Notes under the pieces: generated by a model
Told to the model about the DNA's origin: nothing
Databases searched by the model: none
What the model saw: only the letters and a program-made list of their open reading frames with translations
Source: Apricaphanius iberus
Lineage: Eukaryota > Chordata > Actinopteri > Cyprinodontiformes > Aphaniidae
NCBI GenBank assembly: GCA_028564705.1
Contig: JAPXFQ010002423.1
Location: forward strand, 930,001 to 994,000
Direction: 5' to 3'
Length of the DNA: 64,000 bases
Program-made: the position numbers and the translations under genes
Shown: piece after piece, positions 39,201 through 49,789 of the stretch
How the letters are laid out: each line of letters begins with the position of its first letter
Numbering within the stretch: position 1 is the first letter of the stretch

Positions 39201-39291
39201 GGAAGAGAAACAGGTAGGCTACTGGCCAAAAAATTAAGAAGGGTAGGCTACTTACAAGCAGAGTTAAGATGGGGAAAAACATCCAGTGCAT
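13888..39291 (-). CDS. adgrd2: ADGRD2 (GPR144), adhesion GPCR; last coding exon not found
   Basis: Nineteen exons join in phase to 959 codons: 39291-39256, 38646-38622, 34579-34352, 34236-33616, 28691-28497, 27596-27532, 27000-26710, 26602-26491, 26382-26236, 25869-25767, 25475-25333, 24769-24718, 23079-22953, 21520-21417, 19278-19176, 16302-16149, 15876-15743, 15376-15261, 14008-13888. Order: signal peptide, half C-type lectin fold, pentraxin, Cys-rich linker, GAIN, GPS, seven helices. A pentraxin domain in an adhesion GPCR means group V (ADGRD1 or ADGRD2). EGLLLWSKVVAV, GIIWGFVGPVIF and LTRVVIITIATAKRR fit remembered ADGRD2 better than ADGRD1. These receptors self-cleave at the GPS and use the freed Stachel as tethered agonist; the ligand is unknown. 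The end of helix 7 and the cytoplasmic tail were not located. Confidence 0.88.
15889..15905 (+). repeat. Poly(G) tract (poly(C) in the transcript)
   Basis: About 17 consecutive G, 12 nt upstream of the ADGRD2 exon acceptor at 15876. On the transcript it is a C run. Confidence 0.95.
16894..16920 (+). repeat. (TTTG)n(TTGG)n tract
   Basis: Four TTTG-type then three TTGG-type units. Confidence 0.85.
17862..17892 (+). repeat. (AAT)n microsatellite
   Basis: About ten AAT/TAA units next to a Tc1-like fossil. Confidence 0.95.
22953..23079 (-). CDS. adgrd2: ADGRD2 GPS autoproteolysis exon and Stachel
   Basis: This exon encodes residues 674-715. It has the GPS signature: W680, C685, C697 and C699, then NHTTNFAVLM. 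Autoproteolysis is expected between Thr702 and Thr703 (H-T/T), leaving TNFAVLMNYFE as the tethered agonist. The catalytic His and nucleophilic Thr are both present, so cleavage should be possible. Confidence 0.93.
23155..23275 (-). repeat. Second, shorter copy of the same dispersed element
   Basis: This reverse-orientation, truncated relative of the 3731-4009 element ends in GGATGGATGGAT. It is flanked by a perfect 13-bp duplication GATCTCCTGATGC at 23142-23154 and 23276-23288. It sits about 75 nt upstream of the ADGRD2 GPS exon acceptor without disturbing it. Confidence 0.72.
23290..24525 (-). mobile_element. Truncated RTE/Rex3-like LINE fragment in an ADGRD2 intron
   Basis: On the minus strand this stretch encodes broken reverse-transcriptase pieces typical of fish RTE-type LINEs, such as SRSKTEYMCVNGKD near 24150-24110, and an ADDIVI catalytic-box region near 24230 that is frameshifted. 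Stops and frameshifts show that it is inactive. It lies between the ADGRD2 exons at 24718 and 23079. Confidence 0.72.
24718..27000 (-). CDS. adgrd2: ADGRD2 GAIN domain exons
   Basis: Six exons (27000-26710, 26602-26491, 26382-26236, 25869-25767, 25475-25333, 24769-24718) encode residues 391-672. The first is helical (TSLLQLTQAALKTI, LSQLIDSIADSA), as in GAIN subdomain A. Later exons give the beta-rich subdomain B, including VQYTLTSP and the conserved HPVCAFWNFSL. The acceptor of 24769 is the second of two close AGs; only that one keeps the frame. The acceptor at 27000 follows a very long pyrimidine-rich microsatellite. Confidence 0.88.
27011..27239 (+). repeat. Compound (GGAA)n(GAAA)n microsatellite
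   Basis: About 230 bp of pure purine: about 15 GGAA units then about 40 GAAA units with two interruptions. On the ADGRD2 transcript it becomes a giant pyrimidine tract ending about 10 nt before the acceptor at 27000. Confidence 0.97.
27532..28691 (-). CDS. adgrd2: ADGRD2 cysteine-rich linker exons
   Basis: Exons 28691-28497 and 27596-27532 encode residues 305-390 between pentraxin and GAIN. The first contains four closely spaced cysteines (EDCTVF, EECHLKNCS, AVCLYKN), suggesting a small disulfide-bonded knot. The second has a basic, Pro/Ser stretch. The intron between them holds a decayed repeat. Confidence 0.82.
27811..28300 (+). repeat. Dispersed fish repeat, probably a retroelement 3' end
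   Basis: Plus-strand text such as CTTCCTGTTAAAGGGGAGTT, CCACTGTCGCTACATGCTTG and GGCGATATATAAATAAAACT is found at very many fish loci. A 104-codon minus-strand open frame here is therefore best read as repeat DNA, not as an ADGRD2 exon; the flanking exons already join in phase without it. Confidence 0.6.
29394..29640 (+). mobile_element. Tc1-like terminal fragment
   Basis: The segment begins AGTGCTTTGGAAAAGTATTC, a terminal inverted repeat of Tc1-like elements, and continues with a degraded version of the usual non-coding flank (AAAGCAGCACATAA). It is truncated on the right. Confidence 0.5.
30071..30547 (-). other. Unrecognised 158-codon ORF in an ADGRD2 intron, probably repeat-derived
   Basis: The open frame is long for AT-rich intron DNA, and the segment is unusually GC-rich. 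The product has no motif that I recognise. It lies between the ADGRD2 exons at 33616 and 28691, next to transposon-like DNA on both sides, which favours a mobile-element origin. No splice sites or poly(A) signal stand out. Confidence 0.2.
31313..32341. mobile_element. Non-autonomous DNA-transposon-like element with TIRs
   Basis: The left end has CTGTGTCCACACCAAA and the right end, reversed, CTGTACGTCCACACCAAAA. The interior is GC-rich with CpG-containing words, unlike the AT-rich flanks, and contains a local duplication around GCCGGTGGATTATGGA (two copies about 75 bp apart, 31480-31580). No transposase is seen. Confidence 0.5.
33616..34236 (-). CDS. adgrd2: ADGRD2 pentraxin (PTX/LamG-like) domain exon
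   Basis: A single 621-nt exon encodes residues 98-303, a pentraxin-type jelly roll. The family signature HxCxSWxS is present as HSVCVSWS (189-196), followed by DGGVWALYAHG. Paired cysteines occur at CTQLRFY (130) and within HSVC (192). FTIGQGQ and ELHIWDRVLS are further typical strands. This ectodomain is a probable ligand-binding module, by analogy with other pentraxins. Confidence 0.92.
34352..34579 (-). CDS. adgrd2: ADGRD2 exon: first half of a C-type lectin-like domain
   Basis: This exon encodes residues 22-96. The pattern W.TAEEWC, SGTLPSISNQDD and PVWVARKI matches the N-terminal half of a C-type lectin-like fold (W.dA...C...g..Lasi...e, then WiG). The second half of that fold, with its W.W, Cys and calcium-site residues, is missing; the next exon goes straight into pentraxin. 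Calcium-dependent sugar binding is therefore not expected. The donor is A/GTAGGT. Confidence 0.75.
34800..35760 (+). mobile_element. DNA-transposon fossil (Tc1-like group)
   Basis: The stretch near 35500 (CTCCACAGCATCACA, then CTTAACAGTGAG) is the antisense of the transposase region common to fish Tc1-like elements. Stops break all frames. The limits are approximate. Confidence 0.42.
35805..36476. mobile_element. MITE-like element, copy 1
   Basis: The ends are inverted repeats containing TAGTTTATACTTCTCC (right end reversed as GGAGAAGTATAAACTA). The interior is related throughout to the element at 36882-37330, with shared stretches such as TTTATCTAATATGGT. Copy 1 carries about 170 bp extra near its right end. 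No coding capacity is seen. It lies in the ADGRD2 intron between exons at 38622 and 34579. Confidence 0.65.
36882..37330. mobile_element. MITE-like element, copy 2
   Basis: The element starts AAGCCTAGTTTATACTTCTC and ends CTAGGCTT, with inverted AAGTATGAACTAGGCTT. It is the same family and orientation as the copy at 35805-36476, about 400 bp away. A convincing target-site duplication was not seen. Confidence 0.65.
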
Positions 39292-39292
39292 C
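38622..39292 (-). CDS. adgrd2: ADGRD2 signal-peptide exons, one a 25-nt microexon
   Basis: Exon 39292-39256 begins one base before the ATG and encodes MHWMFFPILTLL. Exon 38646-38622 is 25 nt and adds VCVQSLIL plus one base. Together they make a hydrophobic leader of about 20 residues, with cleavage likely near residues 20-22. Both have consensus AG acceptors and GTAAGT donors, and phase 1 matches the next exon. Confidence 0.72.
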
Positions 39293-39373
39293 CTGAAACA
39301 AATATTTTGTTAGCTGCAAATAAAGCGAGACAACACCGGCAGTGTCCTCCTAAGTCACAGCGCATTGTTTTAC

Positions 39374-39475
39374 CTGATTCAATGGTCGTCTTCTCATTTC
39401 AACTCAAACTGTGTCTGTGAAAGCTCCATCAGTCCTTTCCAAACTATGTTTAACTTGACAACCATGCAGAAGTAG
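39374..39475 (-). other. adgrd2: Probable 5' UTR exon of ADGRD2
   Basis: A consensus donor (CAG/GTAAAA) ends at 39374, about 80 nt upstream of the acceptor before the initiator exon. The segment has no ATG in frame with the gene. Its upstream limit (transcription start) is a guess. Confidence 0.4.
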
Positions 39476-40566
39476 AGCTGAAGTGTTGCCGACTTCAGGG
39501 AGCAAGAAGGGAGGATGCAGATGAAGTTACGCAAACGATGAGTGGGTGTAACCTGGAGTCATCAGCAGAGGGGGATAAAAGTAAGGTTCAAGCACATCTA
39601 GGGGCCCGAGAGTGGTCTTGTTGGGGGTCTAGAAATTCAAAGCAGTTTTCATACATTTTAGCAACACAGAGGGCATATTTAAAGTGTCAAATAAGTTTCA
39701 AAATATTAGCAATTAACTAAATATCAGTTTCTAATCCAAACTGACTGATGGTGCTTTTTTTGTAATATTGCTTGAAACGGATCCCAACTCATTTGACAAT
39801 GACACACTGCCTCAAAGGGGTTGCTTCCTGCATAGCCACATGTCAAAAAATACTGTTTTGATCCTGTAGTCCCACTGTTAACACCTTTACATGGTATAAA
39901 ATTCCTATCCTGTACAGCACAATTTCCAGATCTTTACTCTTTGAGCCTTGAATACTGAAAAAGATTTTTTCTCTCTTACTACTCTTCAAACTTTCACACC
40001 CTTTCAGTCCGTCTTTGAATTTATTTTAGGACAAAAGTGGTTTGTTCGCTGCTTCTCTTATCAGTCTCTGTTTCCACAGATTATCACAACCATACCTCCA
40101 GCCAATGTTGGAGAACTTTTGCACAGGTGGCCACTCTTCTTTCACAGGAAGAGAAGGTCCCAATGAACCGGAAAACTGTACTTCCAAGTGCAGTTTGCAT
40201 AAAAACCCATCATGACCTCATATATGGAGTAGTCTTTAATTTGACTATTCATTATGTTTTATATAAGGTCATGTTTTTACAGTGTAAAAAAGCTACTTAC
40301 AGGAACTCTTATAAACATCAGATCAACACTATATATCTAGAAATAAAATTTACCCACAACACATCGTTGTAAATAATACAATCTTCTGTTAGTGGGGGCA
40401 TTGATTTAATTGACTTATTTTCAATAAAAAGTATAAGTACCAAACATAGTTCAAAGGTTAAAATAAACAGATAATTTGGGCTTGAATACATTTTCATTTA
40501 CTGAAAAGCTCCGCCAAGAGCCATATATGAGTGCTAGCTTAAAAAACAAACACTTCAAATGTAGAA

Positions 40567-40601
<35 letters not shown>

Positions 40602-41338
40602 CAACATAACAGTAAATATCTTTCCATAGCTGTGCTCTTTATCAGGATGTACTGTGACCTCAAGGTAAAGATGTGAGTCCATGTGAAATCAAGCCATATG
40701 TTTCTAAGCAGTTTTCCTGGGGCATTATCTTAAAAAAAAAAAGATGATAATGAAATGGTTACAACAGCCGCTTGTTTAGATACATACATTAATAAGAAAC
40801 CCAAAATGTACAAATGTTGAACTTGCTATGAAGCAACACAGTATTCAGAAGCAAATATTCATGCAAGCTAATACATCTAAAAAAGAAAAATGGTGTAACA
40901 AAACCAGGTCCTGCTAGTTTTCTTACAAATTTGGATTCCTAAACTGGCTTCAATTCAGACGTTACTTATCCTAAAATTATAACCTTGAAATGAATGTTTA
41001 ACAAAAAATGCCCTGTTCTTTACAGTTAAGTGTCCCAACATTGCTTACTTACAATTTACACTCTAAAGAGTGAGGTTTTAGCTTCATTTTATATATCAGA
41101 AATAAAACCAAACAGTAGCATGTGTTTTGCCAAAAAAAGAAGAAAAATCAAAGAAACGTCAACACTATTTTCCTTTTCCTTTCCATCATGTTTAAAGCAA
41201 CAACTGTTAGTTCTGAACGATTCATAGAAAGATTATTTTAATTTCCTCAATTTCTGGATGCACACAAACATTCTTGTTTCCTTTCAACGATCGTTCTCTG
41301 TACTGTATCATATACTTGAATCCTCTTAGGTTAACACT
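39476..41338. other. Intergenic DNA between KIF14 3' end and ADGRD2 5' end
   Basis: Less than 2 kb separates the KIF14 stop from the ADGRD2 5' region. It should hold the ADGRD2 promoter, but no TATA or CpG-rich core was obvious. A TA microsatellite lies within. Confidence 0.55.
40570..40598 (+). repeat. (TA)n microsatellite
   Basis: About 14 TA units between ADGRD2 and KIF14. Confidence 0.95.
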
Positions 41339-41344
41339 TTATTT
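41339..41344 (-). terminator. Candidate KIF14 poly(A) signal
   Basis: AATAAA on the minus strand (TTTATT on plus) starts about 60 nt after the KIF14 stop. It is the first canonical hexamer downstream. The region is AT-rich, so later signals may also be used. Confidence 0.4.
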
Positions 41345-41402
41345 TTTTTCAAAGCAACAATTTATACAAAACTATAAGCTATAATAAAAAAACGCAGAGA
41401 CA

Positions 41403-44400
41403 TTACACCCAATGAGGGCTGCCACTGCGCGGCACACCTGGAGCAATGTACACTATTTTACTCACAACTTTATTTCTAACAGTACTGTGAGTGTTAACTC
41501 TGTCTTTGGTGGAGGAGTCATTTTCTGAACTGTTGTCTGAACCGGCTGAACATCTGCTGTCGTCGACCCCCTGCTGACTCCAGAAAGAGGACAAGGACCG
41601 TAGGGCAAGGTGGAGTTCATCTCGTGCAGATATGACTGTCTGAAGACAGGGAAGCTGCAGTGACAGACCCTCTGCTTCCTTTTTGGACAGGCCAGTGACC
41701 AGCTCATCTACCGCCTTGGTAGAGGAGGAGATCAGCTCTCTGCAGCTGCTGAAGTCAGGATTTCTATCTGTACCTGGAAGAGCAGAAATCAGTCTCACAT
41801 GTACTTTTTTGCTCTGATTGATAAACTCACAATTACAAACCTCAAAATAAAAACTACATTGCAAATTAAGTTGAGTAACATGATAAAAAAAAAAAAATCA
41901 GAAAGGCTTTCTTAAGTAATTTACTCATGCGAATGATGTATTTCCTTTCTGACAACATTTGCAATCACCAAATCTCAACAAATGATGCACAATGTTGGAT
42001 GAATAGTACTCCATCCCTTAATTTCCAGACGACATTTGTAGTTCTAGGTACGTGTTGACCTAACATGTAGCCAGAACTAAGATACTATTTGTCAGCTCTT
42101 TCCTTTAATTTTTCAGCTTTTTTTCTTTAATTTCTAAGTGGTTTATATTTGCCTTAAATATGTTTAAAGAGTAAATAGACCTGTTCATTAATAATAAAAA
42201 AAAAAAAAACATTCCTATGCAATGTGCAATTACAAAGAGTCACCTCGCAGAGCTGTAGACAAACACGAATGCATCTGCTGGATGGCCTGGGTCAGCTGGA
42301 ACACTTTGTTCGACGTAGTCCTTAGCGTTTGTAAATGAGCGAGTAAGGCTGCGTCTTCCTCCTCTACCTGCAAGTCCTCTACTCTACTTTCCTGCTCCTG
42401 TTTGAAAACAAAAATGCACCCAGAATAGCCAACTATTAGAATTAATTAATTAGAATTAATATATGCTATATATGAATGCCAGTCTTTGATATAAACTACA
42501 GTTCAATATTGCATATTTAGAATGAACTGGTGCAGACAAAGAATTTTGCTTAAATGGACCTTGATGGGATTCACAACTTCATGAAAAGCATTAAAGTGTT
42601 TTGGTAATTTATTCAAAATAAAAAAATTGATATTCTGATCTCAATCTTTACATGAAAAACACCCTAAACATGCTAAACTGAGTGGCAATGCATGCAATTA
42701 TTCATCCTATCCATTCCTGTAAAGTAAGTGAACAGTAGCGTGGTGTTTCTGTAAACTGTTAATGACTGCTGATCTGGTAGTGGCAATAATAACAGCTTTA
42801 TTTAAAAGAAGTTCAGACTGAAATATAGGACTTTGTGCTGCTGGTAAATGTCATTTCAATTTCCTGTCATGACTCTCACAATATGATTTTTTCAAAATTA
42901 TTGTTATAAAACAAACAGGAAGCAACAGAAGGATGAAACCGGCAACACTTAGCATTTAAGGCAGGGGTGTCAAGCTCATTTTCATCTATGGCCGTATAAA
43001 GGTCATACATTTCCTGAAAGGGCCGGGTAAGGCCGAGAGTATTGATCAAACTATCTTTAACAAACCAATAAAGTATTGATTAATATCTGTCTCCATATTG
43101 AACAAGTACTTCATAAAAATTAAATAACAATGAACATCTTTTCACAATGGTGTGATTTAGGACTACTCAAAGAAACACTGATTTGACAAAATAGTATTAG
43201 GTGCACATAAATAGAACTTAAAGTTTCTATTTATATGATCCTCTAGATTTTAGAGGGCCACATAAATACCTATGGCGGGCCGAATTTGGCCCCGGGGCCT
43301 TGAGTTTCACACGGTGATTTAAGGCAAGACAAGTGCCTCTTTTTTAGACCTCGATTCTCTTCTCAAACGCACGTTTCTGTTGATTATCCTGTTAATTTTT
43401 TGGTTGATACATGATGTGGATAAAAAAAAAAAAAAAAATTACTGAAAGACATTGAAATGTCATGGTGCGCACACACAGTACTTGTGAAACGTTAACGAGA
43501 ATGGTCTCAATTTGGGACTACGTGCTTACCATAAAATTGGTGCCAAACATTTCAACGACTGATTTAATCATTTCTTTAAGAGCACATTTGATCTACCAAA
43601 AAGGGGAAAGCCAATGCAATATTACTATTTTTATTTTTTTTAAATTAAAGCCATCTAATTCAGGCAGCAAAGAAGACAGGTCGGAAAACATTAACGAAAC
43701 ACATGGAAAAGGTGAAGTAAAAAAGAAGTCTCACTTCCTACATGAAGATGGGTCGTACATGTTCACTGGACGTCCTGACGGAGGTCATAACTCAGCTTTC
43801 TTTGACTACAGTGAAATCAGGGAGGCAAACACTGCTGTGCCTATAAGCGTCCATTACTGGTTCAACAAAAGCACTGGTCAGCTTGTGTGACCAAGATAAA
43901 CATCAAACACGCCTGTTAGCTGTGACTTATTCCACTTAATTCACTGCATTTATTCCGTTAACGACTGTCGAAGGATGAATACGCAGAGATAAGCTTAGAG
44001 AGCGTTTCAGCTTTACAGTAGCAATAAAGGCTGAGTGGCATCTTTAACAGGGCGGTTGTTGGTGTTTATCCATTTCATTTAAACTTGTGTCAAGAGGAAT
44101 GGTTTGAGCTGATTGGGCTGGTTTCAAAAAAGCAGCTGCCGGTGTTTTTTTTGGCTGATACGCATACACGTACAGCCGTGTTACAGAAACTCACCGAAAT
44201 AAGACACTGAATGTAGCTCTGCAGGGCATGGGACATATCAAGAGTTTTGGATTTTAGACTCTGGAGGACCTGTAAGCACAGTTGAAAGGCATCACAGCTA
44301 GAAATCTACTCAAAGTTATATTTCCTTCAGTCAGTCAATAAGTCAATCATTATGTGATATTAGTTCGATTATTTTCTGCAACAAATTAATATCTGAAGTC

Positions 44401-47400
44401 TTACTGTGTTTCTAGGATAGGCCAGCTGAGCATCTCTGAGCATCTCCCTAGTGATGGCAAGGCTGTTCTCCAGGAGGGAGCACACACCCTTTCTGGTTCC
44501 CCTCTGCAGACAGCTTAAAAGCGATTGCTGAAAGCATAGAACATTAAACACAGTGAATTCCAAAAATTCCATAGTGCAAACAAAATGGTAGAAAAAAAAT
44601 TAAGCAATAGACTTATAGTCTGGAGCGGAGCCTGAAGAACATTTGCTGAATTAAAGTATTACAAAGATTAATTGGTTTTACCTCAAATTCAAAGTGTTTT
44701 CTTAAAATACGTAAGTCTTAAAATAAAATAAAAATCCACTCTTCCGTCTCCATTGGGTTCCTACAAATTTATGGATTTAAACTTCCACCTTACACAAAAC
44801 TTATGTTTCTAGATTTTTCCCCGTCAGCTTTAGGTTTCTCCAAATTTAACACATAATGCCACTTTTAAAGGCATTTCCTTTTATAATCTGCAGTGCTGCA
44901 GAAGTGATTCAAAGCCTGACTGCAGCTTTTAACACCATTCCTGAGGAATTTATGTCCACTCTTCATAGGCAAACGCCTTTAGTCTGTCAATATTCTTGCG
45001 TTTGGGTGCTGCTACCGCCTTTTCAAAATCCCCACAGAAAATCAATTAAGGCAACGTAACAAAATTTCCACTATGGGTACCTGAATGTTTTATCCCCACA
45101 TCTCTTCTTTCCTTAACCTTTCTCTCTTACTAGCCTGTTCTTAGGGCCTGATTTCTTTGTGGGATTTGAAAACTGGGCTTGTGTCCTGATATTGAGCAGT
45201 TTCAAAGTGCTGCTAAAATCTGGGATTTCCTCTCATCGCAGCAGCAGAGTCCAGATCATGATTTAAAAACAGTGAAATATATATTATCATTATACTGGCA
45301 TTAAGCACTGAGAAATAGTCTTGCAAGTTCAAACTGACCTAAAACAGCAAATGTTTAGTTTGCTTTAATGTCAGTTTGTTGGGTAAAAAAGGTTATGTGT
45401 CTTTTTATACAATGAATAAACATCTGGTTTCCTGGATATGGACGTAAACATCTGGTTTGAACTGTATATCTAGCCACCATGATATACTGTATTAATTATG
45501 TCACTCAAAAGGAAAGTGAATTTGTTTGTGACTCATTGTTTTCCGTCACTTCAAGACAGCAATAACCATGAACTGATTATTTCTTCACACAGACTGAAAC
45601 TGTATATTATAGATATCGGAATTAATATTATTTACAACAATTTTGTAATATCTTACTTGCTTTGCAAATCCACCAAGCTTATATATTTCTGTTGATTTTC
45701 AGTGGATTTGAAGACAATGGGGTTTTCCAGGAATTACCTTGCCTATGGTCTGATTGCTGAGCACCATGACACTGAGTGGCGTGCCTGTCACCACCGCCAG
45801 CCGGGCAAGTGCAATCATCGCCGCATCCAAGCACTGGCTGCTTTTCCTCCGTGCTTCCTTCACCATCGATGTGATCTCAGATTCACAACCCTGGATTGGG
45901 AAAAACACCCAACATCAGGCTGGCATAAACAAGCAGATGGAATTCAAATTAATTTTAACGGGTGAATCAATGTAAGTCTGAAGGGTTAGTAAATAAATTA
46001 AAATGGTGGAGAATAAAATAAATAAATAAAAATCACGGTTTAGGGGTAAAGACTGTCTGTTTAGGTGCCAGGAGTTGTCAGGAATTTAGATTTCCTTTCC
46101 ATATATTCATGATCTGTGTGGAGCTCAAGGCTGAGAATTCCCTCTGCTTTGCCATTTCCATAGATGGAGCTCAAACAGCTCAGAGCAAAGACCTGTCAGT
46201 CAGATCGCCATTTTGATAAGCCGCTGCATGTCCGAACTACGCCTAATTGAAAACCGTTTTATTAGCTTAAATTTAGCCTTTTATATTAAGTAAGAATACC
46301 CAGAAACCCTACCTCCCATTTTTAAGTTACTGTGTGCATTCACCTGAATAAGCATCTGGAAGAATCCTCCCATTTTCTTGACTTGGGTTTTAAGTTCTTC
46401 GGCAACAGTGTAGAGCAAGCCAGAGGAACACTTAACAGAGGCTAGCCACTGCATGGTAACAAACACAGCAGTTTCTAATGCTGTAGTGGCCTTGACCAGC
46501 TCAGTCTGGGCTACCACGCTGCACACAAACACTGCGGAATGACGAGCCAGAAGAAAAGTTTGATTAAAACTAAACACCTAGGAAATGAGAGTTAAACAAA
46601 TAACTTTCCGCATATTTTCATGAATAACTGTGTGAAAAATCAGTCGAAGCTCACCGCTGTCCTGGCTGTCATCATCAAGGCCCTCATACAAGTCAGATAT
46701 GGTTTGGACAGCAGTGTATACCAGATTCAAATCAGACATCAGTCTGTCTGCCAAGGTCTCCTCGGTCTCGCTGCAGCTTCGCAGACGAATCAGTGAACGG
46801 CCAATCAGCTCTTTGCAGATGCTGGGGACAGCTGCTTCTGTGGTGCTTGAACAGTTGGATGGAGGTTTGACTGCTCCGCACATCAGCCCTGGGGGTGCAG
46901 CAAGGAGGAGTAACACACACAGATAGCCGATGTCATTGCAAATGTTCAATCAAGTTGCTCTCAGTTATTTTAAGACAACTTAAGCCCCTTTAAAGATCAC
47001 GATTTAACAGTAAGACTGACATTGGTTAAATAAAACATATGTGCTTTTTGAGTCTGGAATGCAAGTTGGAATTTTTTTCAATGCCAGCTGATAGTGGGAG
47101 CGCTAACAAGCACGGTTTGGGGTCAAGTCCAGTAACAAACCATAAAAAAAATAAAAAAACAACACAAGTCATTTCGAGAGCAAAAATTGCTTTGAAGGTT
47201 TGCAAGCAAAGACAACACCTTCCTCATAAAGACAGGTAGAGAACACACAAGACTTTCATGTGCAAAAATACAACATATAAATGGTTACTGCAAACATTGT
47301 TCTGAAAACCAAATAAATTAAATAATTTTTATATACAATATTCTTAAACAAATGTAGGATTGCACACACACAGGGTTAATTTGGTATAAATCAGGTTCAT

Positions 47401-49789
47401 CACGCTTTTTTCAATAGATTAATGACTGACTTCATATTTTTAAAGATGGACAAAATAGCATTTTGCAATTTTTTTATTAAATCAAAATATCAATTAGATA
47501 TTTTTTTTTTTTATTCAATGAATTTTTAAAACTATTGTGTTATACAAGTCTAGAGAGGAAGTCAAGCATCTTACCAGAAGACTGTGAGGAGTTAGTGAGG
47601 CTCTGAATCGGATGGACCCGGATTTCATACAGACGTCCGGAGATTCTCTTGGTCTTCAGAAGACTTCTGCTCCTGATGTCCAACCAAACATAAGCTGTGT
47701 GAGTTTACAGCCAACTTTATCTTCATATTGATTTTGTTCTTAGACATTTCAGGAATAATGTAACTGAGAATTGTATTTGACACCATTTGTAGATGTATTT
47801 ATATCAATTTCAGGTAAATGAGTTTTTGAAAAAAAAAAAAAAAAAAGAGCTTTGTCACGTTTTATATGTTGCAATACATTTTTGTGAATTTCTGTCTGCA
47901 TTAAAATATCTAAGTCATCTGTGTAAATATTAAACTTAAAGAGATGCAGTGTGGGTTGGGAAACACTGACACATTTCCAGCAAAAAGAGGGTTATCACAA
48001 TGTAGGCTATCTTGTAAGGATTTGGGGAAGAAAAAAAAATAAAGGGAGCAGGGATCAAGAGGTGCTGCATAAGAATTATTTTGATGAGGTTTGGGAGAAA
48101 ACCAAAAAGTTTATTTTGGCTGGGTCTCTGAAGACCTGGGAACCACCAGGAGTTCCAAGAATAACAATGCTGTGAGGGGAAAATGTTGGAAGTTCCCATA
48201 GGTTGTGTGTGTGCTCATATTTTGGGGGAAAATGTTGAAAGTTTGGAGTTCCCATAGGTTGTGAGTGCTCCTATTTTGTTTATGAGGTGTGAAGACTGAA
48301 ACAGGGACCATCCCTTTTTTAAACACCTTTTTCTGGTCTTTTTCGAAAAGAAACAGAAAAACATATAAGAAAAAAGTTACCAAGTTGCAAATTACACTAT
48401 TAGATTGTCTAAGCACATTTTTGCTTGTATATTGTAGAAATAAGAGCGTATTTGGGCAACAAACCCAGATTAAATAATATCATAAGACAATTTTGCAGAA
48501 AGATAATGGTGTTATGACCTTAGAGACAAGTGGCCTTTTTGGAAGTTTTCCTGCTAACATGATTCAAACAACTGAAGAACTATACCAGCTAACTTATGCA
48601 AAAACAAAAAGCAAGAAAAGGGGCTGCAGGATAAGAAGCAGAGCTGGATAATTACCTTCGGCGGGAAAAAGAGGAAGTGGAAGCAGAGGAGGCCGATATA
48701 TCTTGCTCCCACTCATCATCGGGGTCATAAAACACATCGTCATCTTTAGAGGCGAAATCCCCCTGCGGAGAGTAAAGCAGTGCTGACAAGCGCCGTCTCA
48801 CTTACTCAACTTAATGAGAAAAGCATAGCAAAGTGAGGCTGCTTCCCTCGATCAGGCATAAAACAAGCCAATCTGGACTGTAAATAAGGTCATACGGCAG
48901 GGAAATGGGCAATTAATTGTGAGGTGATGTCGGTCTCCGATTATGTGGAGTGAGGAATGGGGAAGCTGGTAGTCTGCACGTTTTTTTCTCAATACACAGC
49001 ATGTAAAATCTAACTAAAACACCTTTCAATTGAGGTAGGACATCTTTTGTGAATTTAGCAGCTTATTACAAAACACCTTTAAATTAAATCCATAAACCCA
49101 GGAGAGGGCTTTAATTTGCCAAGAATGAGCTACTTGCAGCTCAACGAGCAAAGTGGGTCCTAAAGAACTCTTTATTAATTTCCTAATTAAGTTAAATTAG
49201 AATCTATCTAAAATCACTAGGTTTTCATCACAGGCTGGAGGCAGAAATCTAAGCAGCTCATTTAAAGGCAAAAGAGGAGTTGATGTTAGGAATTGCATTC
49301 CCATTGCATCAGAAAACCCAACTGATACGAGACCAACCTGCTCAAGCTCTCTCATCGCAGCCATGTTGTTCTGGAACTTGTCCAGGCTCCAGAACGTGGA
49401 GATTCCCAGCTTTGTGTTTTGAACTCGAACCTGAAGACCACCTTGCTGGGCCTTCTCGCTTTCAGAGCTTTCATGTCTAAAACAAGAGGAAAAAACGACA
49501 AGATCGATGGCTAATGCTAAAGAAGACATCCGCTTCAAATAGTGTTGTCTTTCTATATCTGATCTATCTTGTTGAAACTGAGAGCGAAAAAGACAAGATG
49601 TAAAAAATCTTCAAAACAAAAGCAAAACCATTTATTCATAAACCTTATTTTGACAGTAATCCTACATAAAATGTTCCCAAATGTTTCTTTCCCACCTGCT
49701 GAAGAGAGTGTGTTTCTTCAGTTTAACACTGATTTTATTGGCTTCCTCTATCATCAGGGACAGCTTCATGGCATCCCACTGTGGAGATG
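41403..49789 (-). CDS. kif14: KIF14 C-terminal tail exons
   Basis: Eleven exons encode residues 1048-1625. Blocks shared with mammalian KIF14 include [15 protein letters not shown], the acidic [12 protein letters not shown] followed by a Ser/Arg stretch, [14 protein letters not shown] and ICKELIG. This tail binds citron kinase in mammals. The last exon (41773-41403) has a low-complexity Ser/Asp/Asn segment and ends in HWV then stop. Late exons are less conserved, but acceptors, donors and phase all agree. Confidence 0.93.
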
